Below are positions 26,531 through 35,993 of a stretch of DNA of 64,000 bases, in pieces. Position 1 is the first letter of the stretch, and every line of letters starts with the position of its first letter. The DNA comes from Acetobacter thailandicus (GTDB lineage: Bacteria; Pseudomonadota; Alphaproteobacteria; Acetobacterales; Acetobacteraceae), in contig NZ_WOSV01000007.1 of assembly GCF_011516655.1 (NCBI RefSeq), positions 1-64,000 of the forward strand. The letters are read 5' to 3'. The position numbers were made by a program, and so were the translations under genes. A model generated the notes under the pieces. The model was not told the DNA's origin and ran no database searches. It saw nothing but the letters and a program-made list of their open reading frames with translations.

Positions 26531-26545
26531 ATAACGTAACGTTAT
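26531..26545. promoter_or_regulatory. Perfect 7-1-7 palindrome upstream of TonB receptor 2
   Basis: ATAACGT-A-ACGTTAT is a perfect palindrome 4 nt after the reductase stop and 125 nt before the receptor start. It is too AT-rich and has no T-run for a terminator, so an operator is more likely. The regulator is unknown. Confidence 0.45.
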
Positions 26546-26670
26546 GATGATTTTATTTCGTTTCCAGAACATAATGCAGGAGCTGGAAGCAAGAAAAAGC
26601 AACTCTGCAATCTCTAAACTGGTCAGCATAATGCAGCTGCTTTAGCCGCACGCAACGCAAGGAGAAACTC

Positions 26671-29055
26671 ATGCGCACAGGTTCGTGGCTTCGTCATATT
26701 GCGTTGAACAGCACTATCCTGACCCTTTTTGTCTCATTTAATTGTACAACTGAAATCAGGGCTGCAACAACTGGAAGTAAAAAAATCACAGTTAAGACTA
26801 CTGATAACCGGCATACATCAGCAGTCAGAAACAGGAAACTCCCAAAACCAGCTATAGCAAGTCCTGAAGTTATTCAGGTTCATGGGGCGTCTAATACACC
26901 AAACGTTCAAAACATACCTACATCTGTTACGGCCATTAGTGCCGCAACCCTCGAGCATCAGAATGTAACCAGCCTTTCCGGAATGAATGGTCTTGCTCCT
27001 GGTCTGAATATCGCAAAAACGGCAGGCTATCAGACCAATATCCAGATACGTGGTGTGGGCATGCAAACTGCCCAGAACACATTGACAACATCAACAGGAG
27101 TACCGGTTTTTATTGATGGTGTTTACATCGCTAACTCTGTTTCCCTTGATCAGACATTTTTCGATCTTTCTTCTATAGATGTTTATCGCGGACCTCAGGC
27201 CACCCGATATGGGCAGAGTGCGCCAGGTGGTGCCATCGTTATTAAAACAGCTGATCCGACTTTTGATAAATTTTCTGGCAAGCTTGAGGCCTCTGGAGGA
27301 AATTATAACCTTGCCCGCGGACGAGCTGAGCTGAATATTCCGATTACCAGTAATCTGGCTATTCGCGGCTCATTTCAGTCTTATACACATACAGGATTTG
27401 CTCACACGACTTCTCCCTATCTGGGACGCTATGGCCTGGATGACGCACAGGATAATGCCGGTAAAATTGCAATTAAGTGGCAACCGTTCAGAAATTTTAC
27501 AGCTACCCTGACAGGACAATGGTATAATTCTACCCCGCATGGTGCAGAGCAAAAAAACATCCTTGATCCCTCAACTAACCCGCGTGTTGTTAACCAGGAT
27601 TACCCAGCCAGAACCTTACTCACAACAGCACTTTACCACCTGAACCTCGACTGGAAACTATCAGACATTGAGCTGAGTTCAGTCACTGCTGCGCAGCATG
27701 TTCGCGATCATGAGCAGTATGACAATGCACATCTAAGTGACAAAATTTTAGGTTTGTATGACATACTGCCTAATAATAACAATACAATGAATAACTACTC
27801 CGAAAATTTTTCGATCAAATCTCGCAGACCAATGCCTATTGATTGGGAGGTTGGTCTTTTCGTGATGGGACAAAGAGGTCATGCTTATATGACTGAGTTT
27901 AGTGGCACAGATTATTCCGGCTGGCCTAATTTTTCTGTCCCCGGGAATCTGACAACCAGCCCTCCAGGAAACCTGAAATATGGTAACCAGCAAACAGCCA
28001 CTCGATTTGCTGTGCAACCTTACGTCGAGCTGGGTTATCATATTACTGAACGATTGCATTTATGGGGTGGCGCGCGCTTTAACTATGATCGCTATAGTTC
28101 AAACAGCAATACGTTCTCAGCTTACGGTAACGCTTCAAGTCAGCATAGCTTTTCAACAAAAGTACCGACCTGGAAAGTTGAGTTAGATTATAATCTCACG
28201 AATCCATCAGCAAATATAAAAAGTATGCTCTATGCTTCTGTTGGGACAGGATACAAGCCTGGTGGAGTGAATGTTGCGACAACAGCTAAATTTATAAGTG
28301 CAGATTTTAAACCTGAGCGTATTCTTAACTATGAAATTGGCACTAAAAACTGGTTCTTTAATCATCATCTAATGTTTAATCTCTCAGCTTTCTACGCCAA
28401 TTATAAAAATATGCAGTATATTGCTGATGATCCCTACCCTTATGCTTATGGAATAGCTAACGTACCCAAAATCAATCTGTATGGGATTGAGATGGAAAGT
28501 GCTTATGTAACAATGGAAGGCAGACTGCGCGTCGATGGCTCTTTAACACTGGAAAAAAGTCGCATCACATCAAATTACCGATCTCTTGATGCGTCAACGG
28601 TTAATGCAGCATATGGTGCCTCCTCTGCATGTGCAAATGGTGGTCAGTACTACAGCACAGCCTGCTGGGCAGCTGTTGAAGCATCCGCACCTAATGTGAA
28701 AGGCAATCAGGCCCCAGGCATGCCTAATGTTCAGGCTTCTCTGTCAGCGTCATATTTATGGGATGTACCCGGCGGCTCACTGCTAACTCGCCTGCAATAT
28801 ATTTATCGGGGTAATTATGCGGCACGTATTATCGACAATCCCAGGCTTGACCATGTGCCAGCATATTTCCTGTTTAATGCTTTTCTTGAATACAAACCCA
28901 AAAACAGTCAGTGGCGTTTTTCATTTGCCGCTACAAACCTGACAAATGTTGCTGGTGTAAATTCGCGCTTTACTGATCCTTATGGCACAAATCAGACAAG
29001 TGAACAGTATATTGCACCACGTCAGTTTGTTGGGACGGTTGGATATAGTTTTTAA
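26671..29055 (+). CDS. TonB-dependent outer membrane receptor 2
   Basis: This 794-residue protein has a signal peptide (LNSTILTLFVSFNCTTEIRA), a plug with NIQIRGVGMQ, SSIDVYRGPQATRYGQSAPG and GAIVIKTADP, and a long barrel closing with an aromatic Phe (FVGTVGYSF). The ribosome binding site AAGGAGA is strong. It is only distantly like the receptor at 7640, so two related or different ligands may be taken up. It sits behind the Rieske reductase and before the malonate cluster. Confidence 0.9.
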   Translation: MRTGSWLRHIALNSTILTLFVSFNCTTEIRAATTGSKKITVKTTDNRHTSAVRNRKLPKPAIASPEVIQVHGASNTPNVQNIPTSVTAISAATLEHQNVTSLSGMNGLAPGLNIAKTAGYQTNIQIRGVGMQTAQNTLTTSTGVPVFIDGVYIANSVSLDQTFFDLSSIDVYRGPQATRYGQSAPGGAIVIKTADPTFDKFSGKLEASGGNYNLARGRAELNIPITSNLAIRGSFQSYTHTGFAHTTSPYLGRYGLDDAQDNAGKIAIKWQPFRNFTATLTGQWYNSTPHGAEQKNILDPSTNPRVVNQDYPARTLLTTALYHLNLDWKLSDIELSSVTAAQHVRDHEQYDNAHLSDKILGLYDILPNNNNTMNNYSENFSIKSRRPMPIDWEVGLFVMGQRGHAYMTEFSGTDYSGWPNFSVPGNLTTSPPGNLKYGNQQTATRFAVQPYVELGYHITERLHLWGGARFNYDRYSSNSNTFSAYGNASSQHSFSTKVPTWKVELDYNLTNPSANIKSMLYASVGTGYKPGGVNVATTAKFISADFKPERILNYEIGTKNWFFNHHLMFNLSAFYANYKNMQYIADDPYPYAYGIANVPKINLYGIEMESAYVTMEGRLRVDGSLTLEKSRITSNYRSLDASTVNAAYGASSACANGGQYYSTACWAAVEASAPNVKGNQAPGMPNVQASLSASYLWDVPGGSLLTRLQYIYRGNYAARIIDNPRLDHVPAYFLFNAFLEYKPKNSQWRFSFAATNLTNVAGVNSRFTDPYGTNQTSEQYIAPRQFVGTVGYSF

Positions 29056-29099
29056 AATCACCATTGTTATCAGGGTACATCTGTGATTCCACTCTTTAG

Positions 29100-29335
29100 G
29101 TGATGACTGTAAACGATGAGATAAAACCGTCCGGTTTCTTTGATGTTGAAGAATGGCTTGCTCAACTGAGCGTGCCGGGTGATCAACCCGAAGTATTTTC
29201 CCGGACTGTGGATGTTAAGGTGCTTCATCTTGATCCGGAGAGGATCTTGCTTAAGGCCGGTATCGCAAAGGCACTGGTCCTCTCTATGATACGGTTCTGG
29301 TCTTTAAACTTTCAAAAGGTATTATGTACTTTTTG
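29100..29335 (+). pseudogene. IS5-type transposase, N-terminal relic
   Basis: The plus strand encodes KPSGFFDVEEWLAQLSVPGD, then QPEVFSRTVDVKV, the start of a transposase of the group beginning SGFFDVEERL. After about residue 35 the frame shifts; PLYDTVLVFKL can still be recognised in another frame. The rest of the element is missing. It separates the TonB receptor from the convergent malonate genes. Confidence 0.7.
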
Positions 29336-29473
29336 ACGTGATTATTGCACGCAAATGGAGGGTGTCCCCCTTAGTGAAATTTAAATAATTTTCAGCAAAA
29401 TTCTTTAAATTTAAAGTAATGTCATTTTTATATAATCTGGAAAACAAAAACTACACGGGTCGACTTGAATTTA

Positions 29474-30403
29474 TCATTTCAACCACGAAAGTAGCCCCGA
29501 CAGAGAGTGAAAATCTTCCATGGCACGTACATTTGTACCTGCAAGAATACTATTATGCGCCATACGTGCCAGAGCTGTCCCAGGTCCGAGTTCAAGCACA
29601 TGTTGACTTCCGGTTTCAACGCAAGCCTGCATACACGCATCCCAGCGCACCATAGAGCCGACCTGTTTTGCAAGTCGTTCTGCTCCTTCTTGTATACAAA
29701 AGACCGGCTCGCCATCCAGGCCACTAATGAGCCTTACTCCTGCCCCAGGAGATGCAGGGTGCATGGCAAGCAGAGTTTGCTGTAAAGGAGCAACAGCGGC
29801 CTCCAGCAAAGGTGTGTGTGAAGGCACTGCTACTTTCAGGCAGCGCGCTGTTGCTGCCCCGGCTTTAAGTGCGAGATCCACGGCCAGATCCAGATTCTCC
29901 CTCATTCCACCAACGACAACTGCCTCTTCTGTATTTGATATGGCAATCCATACATTTGTTTTGTTAGCAATATCTTCAATGAGATATCGTGGCAAACCAG
30001 CTATACCGGCAAGACCCGCTCCGGCCGGGCTTACGGCATTCATCAGTTCTGCCCGATGGGCTGCCAGTTCTAAAACCTGGTGAGGTGTCAGGCATCCGGC
30101 GAGCCCCCACGCAGATAATTCACCAACACTATACCCCGCAAAGAGAACTCTATATTTGGATAAATATTTTTGAAGAACCGCATATAAGGCGAGAGAAAGC
30201 GCGCAGCATAAAATCTGCCCGCTTCGATTTGTAAACAGATTTTCTGTATTCTCTTGTTTTACAAAAACTCTGGGGTCTTCTCCTAAAATCTCTTTTGTAT
30301 CATTAAAGATAGCCTCAGCCTCCGGGCAATGGGCAATCATATCAAACATACCAGGGTGTTGTCCTCCCTGCCCTGAGCACAGAATAGCCAGTTTATTACT
30401 CAT
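29474..30403 (-). CDS. mdcH: Malonate decarboxylase malonyl transferase (epsilon subunit)
   Basis: This 309-residue acyltransferase of the FabD/MdcH type charges the acyl carrier with malonyl from malonyl-CoA to start the decarboxylase cycle. It shows CSGQGGQHPGMFD, the nucleophile in GYSVGELSAWG, and VAVPSHTPLLEAA with the catalytic His. AAAGGTGA precedes the ATG. It is the last gene of the leftward malonate operon, 23 nt after the carrier gene. Confidence 0.88.
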   Translation of the reverse strand: MSNKLAILCSGQGGQHPGMFDMIAHCPEAEAIFNDTKEILGEDPRVFVKQENTENLFTNRSGQILCCALSLALYAVLQKYLSKYRVLFAGYSVGELSAWGLAGCLTPHQVLELAAHRAELMNAVSPAGAGLAGIAGLPRYLIEDIANKTNVWIAISNTEEAVVVGGMRENLDLAVDLALKAGAATARCLKVAVPSHTPLLEAAVAPLQQTLLAMHPASPGAGVRLISGLDGEPVFCIQEGAERLAKQVGSMVRWDACMQACVETGSQHVLELGPGTALARMAHNSILAGTNVRAMEDFHSLSGLLSWLK

Positions 30404-30426
30404 CAGATTTCACCTTTATATAAGTA

Positions 30427-31389
30427 TTAAGGCAAGACAGAAACTGATAACCCGAAAACCAGCGTCAGAGTAACAGTCAGTGTTACAAGGCTCATCACAG
30501 TGCTGATAACCATAATAGAGCCTGCATCCTGGCTATCTGCCTGATAACGTAAAGCAAAAAGTAGCCCGAAGAAACCTGCAGGCAAAGCTGTTAATAAAAT
30601 GACAGCATGCGCCATTTCTGCAGGCATCGGAATAATCAATGTCAGAAGCCATGCCAGCAAGGGCTGTATAACATTACACAACAGGCTGAGAAACAAAATA
30701 CGAGGCGAAAACGAGACTTTTTGTGCGCTTAAAATTAATCCCGTAACAAACAGTGCAGCCCCTGCTGTTGCCTGCCCCATAAGGTCAAAAGAACGTAAAA
30801 TATAATCAGGCAGTGTAAAACCCAGCAATGCAATTGCGACACCAAGAAACGGTGCCACAACCAGAGGCTTGAGCAAAGAGCGACCGATAGACACAAAGAA
30901 AAGAGAAAGCCCTTTCTGATGCACACCTGATTTTTGTGCTTCAAGAAAAGCAAGTGTAAGAGGTGACATGACAATGGCACCAGAGACAATTGCTGTTGTG
31001 ATATATAATTTACCAGTAACACCAAACACCGCAGAAGCAAGCGGAATACCTGCAGCAGCATAGTTAGGCAACGAAACACTCAAAGCTATTACAGCAGCAA
31101 TCGCTGCGGAAAATTTTGAGATGTATCGTGACAAAACCCAGACAAGAGCAAAGACAATCAGCATGCTTAGTAAAAGTGTGAAAAGAAGCGGCCATTGCTG
31201 AGCCAGAACTGTGCGAGACGCCCTTGCTGTTGTACCAAAAAGTGCCGCAGGCAGGGCAAATTCCATTGTCAGCACATTCAGGCTGGCAACATTTTTATTG
31301 TCAATTTTTCCATATTTTCCAGCAAGATAGCCAGTTACCATAACTGCAAAAATAGGTATGAGCGAAATGAGAAGAATATGTAGCATCAT
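30427..31389 (-). CDS. mdcF: AEC-family carrier, probable malonate transporter
   Basis: This 320-residue membrane protein has ten predicted helices (ISLIPIFAVMVTGYLAGKYG at the start, NYAAAGIPLASAVFG, ILLTALPAGFFGLLFALRYQ near the end). These features match the auxin-efflux-carrier family, to which the malonate permease MdcF belongs. Its place between mdcG and mdcH supports malonate import. GTAATGATG gives two possible start codons, 31389 and 31386. A 37-nt gap separates it from the preceding small frame. Confidence 0.83.
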   Translation of the reverse strand: MMLHILLISLIPIFAVMVTGYLAGKYGKIDNKNVASLNVLTMEFALPAALFGTTARASRTVLAQQWPLLFTLLLSMLIVFALVWVLSRYISKFSAAIAAVIALSVSLPNYAAAGIPLASAVFGVTGKLYITTAIVSGAIVMSPLTLAFLEAQKSGVHQKGLSLFFVSIGRSLLKPLVVAPFLGVAIALLGFTLPDYILRSFDLMGQATAGAALFVTGLILSAQKVSFSPRILFLSLLCNVIQPLLAWLLTLIIPMPAEMAHAVILLTALPAGFFGLLFALRYQADSQDAGSIMVISTVMSLVTLTVTLTLVFGLSVSVLP

Positions 31390-31431
31390 TACGTCCTGTT
31401 TTTATTGTTGTTAAAGGACATGCCAGTAGGG

Positions 31432-31539
31432 TCAGATTGTCTCCATTCGATTCAAAAAAAGAGAAATAGCAAGACCGCCAGCTGCACCGCGAGATGTAAG
31501 CTCGAGAGTAATAAAAATCTGGTAGAGTGCCTTCTTCAT
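31432..31539 (-). CDS. Unrecognised 35-residue frame coupled to mdcG
   Basis: An ATG overlapping the mdcG stop (ATGA arrangement) opens a 35-codon frame: MKKALYQIFITLELTSRGAA then a hydrophobic GGLAISLFLNRM stretch. It lies exactly where many operons have a full-size gene. I do not recognise the product. It may be a small membrane peptide, or what remains of a lost gene such as mdcB, though the sequence does not resemble the start of MdcB. Confidence 0.4.
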   Translation of the reverse strand: MKKALYQIFITLELTSRGAAGGLAISLFLNRMETI

Positions 31540-32249
31540 GTCATATTCTCTCTTACGTCCGTCAGACTTCTGAGAGGCATTAACGCGACAGAAAAAAGTG
31601 TTTTGACCAGAACTTCATCATCAGGGTCTGCGGTAATCAACTCCTGCCATTGCACAGCACGATAATCAGGAAAAATAATCTCTCCATCCAGACGCACTGA
31701 CAATTTGCAGGCTGTTTTACTCAGGTCATGCAAAAATGCCCTGAGCGCATCGGGGTTCTCTGCTTCTAAATGTGAAAGACGCCATACCACATCAAAGTCT
31801 GATGTTTCCGACAGATAAGCCAGTCCTGTCAGCGTTTCCCATAACAAACTCCCTGTGGCTTCCGGTTGAATGTTATGTCGTGCTCCCAGGGCGAAAAGCG
31901 CACTGATGTCCTCCTGCCGGGCAGAGGTTATGCCTGGCGCAGAGGTGGTTTGATCAGGCCACAGTTTACCTGAAAATGCTGACAGGGCGGAACAAGGTAC
32001 AATAAACGACAAACGCTGCTTACCCATTGCAGGTGGCAAAGGCAGGCCAACAGCTACTCCTCCTGCAGCCAGCTCTTTCAGTTCACTCTGAAAAGGGCGC
32101 CTGCATATGAGAGGCCAGCCACGTTCTCCCCAGCCGGAGACAACTGGCCTGATTGCTTCATTCCCAGGCGCTTTGAGTGTGTCAGCACATATTCCGGGCC
32201 AGACGTCAGGTCTGACAACAAGAAGCCTGTGCCGCCAGAGCGGCAACAT
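31536..32249 (-). CDS. mdcG: Malonate decarboxylase holo-ACP synthase
   Basis: This 237-residue nucleotidyltransferase attaches the triphosphoribosyl-dephospho-CoA prosthetic group to the small MdcC subunit. The core motif is GSLLWETLTGLAYLSETSDF, a G-S-x-x-W ... S-D-x-D metal-binding pattern, followed by DVVWRL. It overlaps mdcE by one base (stop/start at 32249). Without the precursor-making MdcB its substrate must come from elsewhere. Confidence 0.86.
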   Translation of the reverse strand: MLPLWRHRLLVVRPDVWPGICADTLKAPGNEAIRPVVSGWGERGWPLICRRPFQSELKELAAGGVAVGLPLPPAMGKQRLSFIVPCSALSAFSGKLWPDQTTSAPGITSARQEDISALFALGARHNIQPEATGSLLWETLTGLAYLSETSDFDVVWRLSHLEAENPDALRAFLHDLSKTACKLSVRLDGEIIFPDYRAVQWQELITADPDDEVLVKTLFSVALMPLRSLTDVRENMT

Positions 32250-32998
32250 CAGCCTGCCTTCTTTAAGTCAGAGGCTTGTACAAAAGCTTTCTCGACACGC
32301 TGTGCGACATCAGCCGCCATGGTGCGACCGCCACGACCTGCACCAAGCACATCACGGTTATCATTATTCATGCTCTGATTGTCTGCCAGAAGTCTGCTCA
32401 GACGCTCAGCACACAGCCCGTCAGAAAGTTTCCAGATCTCAGACACAGCACCCGTTGCCGCCAGAGGTTCGACGCCAGGAGCAAAAACAGGTGTTTTTTT
32501 TGCTTTTTCGGTCAGAACGTCGAGCGGTAATTTAGTAACCCGTGCAATAGAAGCCAAATCCATCACGCTGGGATGTGCTCCGTCCACTGCTATCATTGTC
32601 TGCGTTGAAAGGGCTGTCGCAATAAACGCACCAGCCGCTGCCGTGCCATAAAGCACGCTGATGGTTCTGTGCCCTGCCATTCCCGCAAGTATGATGCTTT
32701 TAGCCAGGTGTGCGAGATATTCATTCAGACCGAGCATCTCATCTCGCCGGGTCATGCGCTGACTAGCTGTGTCTATCAAAAAAATAATCGGTGTTTTATT
32801 GTCTGATTTTACGATCTTTAGCACATGTCCGGCAAGAATGATCGCCGTTTCAGGGCCAAGGGGTGTACTATTTGTAATGCCCAGGACTTCGACGTCTCTT
32901 CCTCCCGATCTTGCCTGACCAGACAGTGTATTTTCTGCTCCTGCGGAAAGAGTATGTCCATGAGGGAATAAGGCGGAAATCAGATTATCGGGCATCAT
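32249..32998 (-). CDS. mdcE: Malonate decarboxylase gamma subunit
   Basis: This 249-residue partner of MdcD forms the carboxyltransferase-like decarboxylase core that splits malonyl-S-ACP to acetyl-S-ACP and CO2. ILAGHVLKIV, PIIFLIDTASQRMTRRDEML and VLYGTAAAGAFIATALS form the crotonase-like acyl pocket. I start at ATG 32998, 9 nt after AAGGAGG; the GTG at 33007 is too close to that site. It overlaps the mdcD end by 14 nt. Confidence 0.86.
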   Translation of the reverse strand: MMPDNLISALFPHGHTLSAGAENTLSGQARSGGRDVEVLGITNSTPLGPETAIILAGHVLKIVKSDNKTPIIFLIDTASQRMTRRDEMLGLNEYLAHLAKSIILAGMAGHRTISVLYGTAAAGAFIATALSTQTMIAVDGAHPSVMDLASIARVTKLPLDVLTEKAKKTPVFAPGVEPLAATGAVSEIWKLSDGLCAERLSRLLADNQSMNNDNRDVLGAGRGGRTMAADVAQRVEKAFVQASDLKKAG

Positions 32999-33914
32999 GA
33001 CGTACACCCTCCTTTACTAAGAGGTCTATGAAATCATCCTCAGTCAGATCTGCAATGCCTGCTGGCGTAGATAAACCGGCAATTACCCATATTTCAGGTG
33101 TGTCATGGCAGTTACCATAGGCTTTCAGCCTGTGTTCAAGTCGCCCCTGCTCACGCTCCAGCGTTTCAAGCGACAGAGGCGGGGCATTATTGTTAATTAC
33201 CTCTGCTGCTTTACGAAAACTACCAATATCACCTTTGACGTAACTGTCTGCACCACCAAGAAGCACGCGACTACGCCCACCTGTAACTCGCCAGACCAGA
33301 GCACGGTCGCGGGAATCAAATTCTTCTACCCCTTTATTGGTCTCAATTACTTCAGGACCACTGACAGAAATCCGTCCTTGTTCAGAGATAATAATATGAG
33401 AGCAACAGGCTGTTACCAGTCCTCCACCGCCAAATGCTCCCGCCCGGCCACCTATAAGAGCAACAACCGGCACCCCGGCATGCCGAACATCAAGAATAGC
33501 ATGAATAGTCTCTGAAACAGCCATTTCTCCGGCATTTGCTTCCTGCAAACGCACACCACCTGTGTCGAGCAAAAGAAAAACAGTGCTGACCTCCTGCGGT
33601 GTGCCTGCATTGCGGGCTACGGCTCTGAGCAGACCAACCAGTTTTGCACCACTGACCTCAGCAAAAGTGCCCCCCATAAACTGCCCTTCCTGAGCAGCTA
33701 TGGCGACAGGGCGGCCATCAATAAGCCCGCGTCCGATAATCATTCCATCATCGAAAGCCGGAGGCAGATCAAAAAGTGCCAGATGAGGGCTCATGACATG
33801 GTCTTGCGGGCCAAGAATTTCTTTAAAACTACCCGCGTCAAGCAGGCCTTCAATACGAGCACGCGCTGATGATTCATACCAGCTTGGTTGATTCATAACA
33901 TTTTCAGGAATCAT
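32985..33914 (-). CDS. mdcD: Malonate decarboxylase beta subunit
   Basis: This 309-residue carboxyltransferase subunit is homologous to the acetyl-CoA carboxylase beta domain. It contains GQFMGGTFAEVSGAKLVGLL, LDTGGVRLQEANAGEMAVSE and GGRAGAFGGGGLVTACCSHI, the oxyanion-hole glycine turns. Its ATG overlaps the mdcC stop by 4 nt. It acts with MdcE on the malonyl-carrier protein in the cytoplasm. Confidence 0.9.
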   Translation of the reverse strand: MIPENVMNQPSWYESSARARIEGLLDAGSFKEILGPQDHVMSPHLALFDLPPAFDDGMIIGRGLIDGRPVAIAAQEGQFMGGTFAEVSGAKLVGLLRAVARNAGTPQEVSTVFLLLDTGGVRLQEANAGEMAVSETIHAILDVRHAGVPVVALIGGRAGAFGGGGLVTACCSHIIISEQGRISVSGPEVIETNKGVEEFDSRDRALVWRVTGGRSRVLLGGADSYVKGDIGSFRKAAEVINNNAPPLSLETLEREQGRLEHRLKAYGNCHDTPEIWVIAGLSTPAGIADLTEDDFIDLLVKEGVRHDAR

Positions 33915-34225
33915 GACCGTGCCTCCATAAGACGAGCACCCTGCATCAGCCGTAATAGAACAGTATCTGGCCGGGCACCGTTATCGTGAATGGAAATATA
34001 CATTCCTCCTGGAGAAACCCGTGCAACAAAATCTTTGATCACCGCTTCCCACACGTGCTGATACCCATGTGACGCCGTCATAACCTCAACAATAACGGCC
34101 AGTGGCTCTCCTTTCCTTTCAAATAAAATTTCCAGGTTTCCAGAGGCCACGACACCCGTCAGTGTATCAGAACGCTTGCCACCCAGGCTCGATTTTGCCT
34201 GAGTATATATGGTAAATTTTTCCAT
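33911..34225 (-). CDS. mdcC: Malonate decarboxylase acyl carrier protein (delta subunit)
   Basis: This 104-residue carrier bears the phosphoribosyl-dephospho-CoA arm. Ser28 in LTGVVASGNLEIL is the probable attachment site by analogy with MdcC and CitD. FVARVSPGGMYISIHDNGAR ends the fold. I choose ATG 34225 (GAGG 6 nt upstream); an in-frame GTG at 34237 overlaps the mdcA stop. Both neighbours overlap or nearly touch it, which keeps subunit synthesis balanced. Confidence 0.87.
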   Translation of the reverse strand: MEKFTIYTQAKSSLGGKRSDTLTGVVASGNLEILFERKGEPLAVIVEVMTASHGYQHVWEAVIKDFVARVSPGGMYISIHDNGARPDTVLLRLMQGARLMEARS

Positions 34226-34233
34226 ATCAGACC

Positions 34234-35877
34234 TCACCAGTTCCGGAATTTTGAAGGCGGTGCATAAAGACCATCAGACCATGTAACGAGGTCACGAACA
34301 GAGCGTGCGGCCAGAAGGTTACGGTTTGCCTGCAATATATCGATACCGAGATCTTCAGGGCGACGTATCACACCACGCTGACGCAGCGCCTCAACCTTTA
34401 CACGGTCACGAGCCAGGCCAACTGGTGTATAACCAGCCACACCACGAATAGCCTGTTCAATTTCATCAGCATTGCGGCACAGCAGCAGGTTCGCAACACC
34501 TTCTTCAGTAACAATATGCGTCACATCGTCACCAAAAATCATGACTGGAGCCAAAGGCATACCTAACTTGCGCGCCAGGACAATACTGTCGAGTTCTTCA
34601 ACAAAGGCTGGTTTCATACCCTCTCCGAAGGTTTCAGCCATTTGCACAACAAGCTTACGACCTCGCACAAGAGGGCCATTATTACCCGCGGCTTCACGTC
34701 CTGCTTTTAGCCACGCATCAGAGATATGCCTGCGCCCATGCGCATCAGCTCCCATGTTAGGCGCACCACCGAAACCGGCTATACGGTCAGGTGTAACAGT
34801 GGAGGAATTACCAGCAAGGTCAATTTGCAGGGTTGAGCCAATAAACATATCACAGGCGTAAAGGCCCGCATTCTGACATAATAGACGGTTTGAACGTAAT
34901 GTGCCGTCATGGCCGATAAAATAGACATCTGACCGAGCTGACATATAATGGTCCATGCCAACCTCACTGCCGAAGCAATGTATTTGCTGCACCCATCCGC
35001 TTTCTATCGCGGGGATCAGTGTAGGATGGGGGTTAAGTGCCCAGTGTGTAGCAACCTCTCCCTGCAGACCAAGCTGCTTACCATACGTTGGAAGAAGCAA
35101 TTCGATCGCTGCCGTAGCAAAGCCAATACCATGATTAAGTCTTCGTGGCCGATATTCAGCGTAGATCCCTTTCAGGGCAATCATTGCCATCAGGATCTGT
35201 GTCTCAGTTACTGCTGCCGGGTCTCTCGTAAACAGAGGCTCAACATAAAAAGGCCTGGGTGCCTCAACAATGAAATCAACCTGGTCGCCAGGAATGTCAG
35301 TGCGTGGAACTTCATCAACAATTTTATTAACCTGAGCAATGACAATGCCATTTTTATAGGCTGTGGCTTCGACAATAGTTGGTGTATCTTCCGTATTCGG
35401 CCCCGTATACAAATTACCATTGCGGTCTGCACTGACGGCTGCAATCAGAGAGACATGCGGCGTCAGGTCAACAAAATAACGTGCAAAAAGTTCAATATAG
35501 GTGTGAATCGCGCCAAGCTCGATCTTTCCCTGATCGAGAGCTCTTGCTATCGCTCCTGACTGCGGGCCGGAATAAGAAAAATCCAGTTTGCGGGCGATGC
35601 CTAAACGAAACAGATCAATATGCTCTGACAGTACCAGCCCAGACTGTACGATATGCAGGTCATGTACCTGAGCAGGGTCAACCCGGGTCAGACTTTCAGC
35701 AAGAAAATCAGCCTGTTTCTGGTTATCGCCCTCAAGGCATACACGATCACCGCTGCAGATAATCCGCTCAAGTAAAGATGTAACATTTTCAGGTTCGACC
35801 ACTTTACCTGATACCAGCGAAGTGACTGCAGCAACACGCCGTGCCCGTTCAGCTTTTTGTTTTGTCCAGTCCGTCAT
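34234..35877 (-). CDS. mdcA: Malonate decarboxylase alpha subunit (acetyl-ACP:malonate ACP transferase)
   Basis: This 547-residue subunit of the CoA-transferase fold exchanges acetyl for malonate on the carrier arm. Recognisable parts are VCLEGDNQKQADFLAESL, VSADRNGNLYTGPNTEDTPT, RRLNHGIGFATAAIELLLPT, HWALNPHPTLIPAIESGWV, and FGGAPNMGADAHGRRHISDAW. Length matches the family. It is the promoter-proximal gene of the leftward mdc operon, 116 nt from the divergent LysR gene. Confidence 0.93.
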   Translation of the reverse strand: MTDWTKQKAERARRVAAVTSLVSGKVVEPENVTSLLERIICSGDRVCLEGDNQKQADFLAESLTRVDPAQVHDLHIVQSGLVLSEHIDLFRLGIARKLDFSYSGPQSGAIARALDQGKIELGAIHTYIELFARYFVDLTPHVSLIAAVSADRNGNLYTGPNTEDTPTIVEATAYKNGIVIAQVNKIVDEVPRTDIPGDQVDFIVEAPRPFYVEPLFTRDPAAVTETQILMAMIALKGIYAEYRPRRLNHGIGFATAAIELLLPTYGKQLGLQGEVATHWALNPHPTLIPAIESGWVQQIHCFGSEVGMDHYMSARSDVYFIGHDGTLRSNRLLCQNAGLYACDMFIGSTLQIDLAGNSSTVTPDRIAGFGGAPNMGADAHGRRHISDAWLKAGREAAGNNGPLVRGRKLVVQMAETFGEGMKPAFVEELDSIVLARKLGMPLAPVMIFGDDVTHIVTEEGVANLLLCRNADEIEQAIRGVAGYTPVGLARDRVKVEALRQRGVIRRPEDLGIDILQANRNLLAARSVRDLVTWSDGLYAPPSKFRNW

Positions 35878-35993
35878 TCATCCTGCCCTGTTCGACGTTG
35901 CATCCGGCTGCACAAACACTACGCTTACAAAAGCATTTAGTGGAATAATAAATTATTGACAGATTGGTGAGTGGATATTGTAATAAATATATC
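35878..35993. promoter_or_regulatory. Divergent mdcA/LysR promoter region
   Basis: This 116-nt AT-rich region separates the two start codons. It contains AATAAT-AA-ATTATT (35944-35957), a palindrome that could be part of a LysR-type T-N11-A box. LysR regulators usually bind such shared regions, so the adjacent regulator probably controls the operon. Confidence 0.5.

Noticed and set aside
34948-35559. 203-codon plus-strand frame antisense to mdcA
   Set aside because: No domain, no ribosome binding site, and it lies fully inside a clearly conserved gene.
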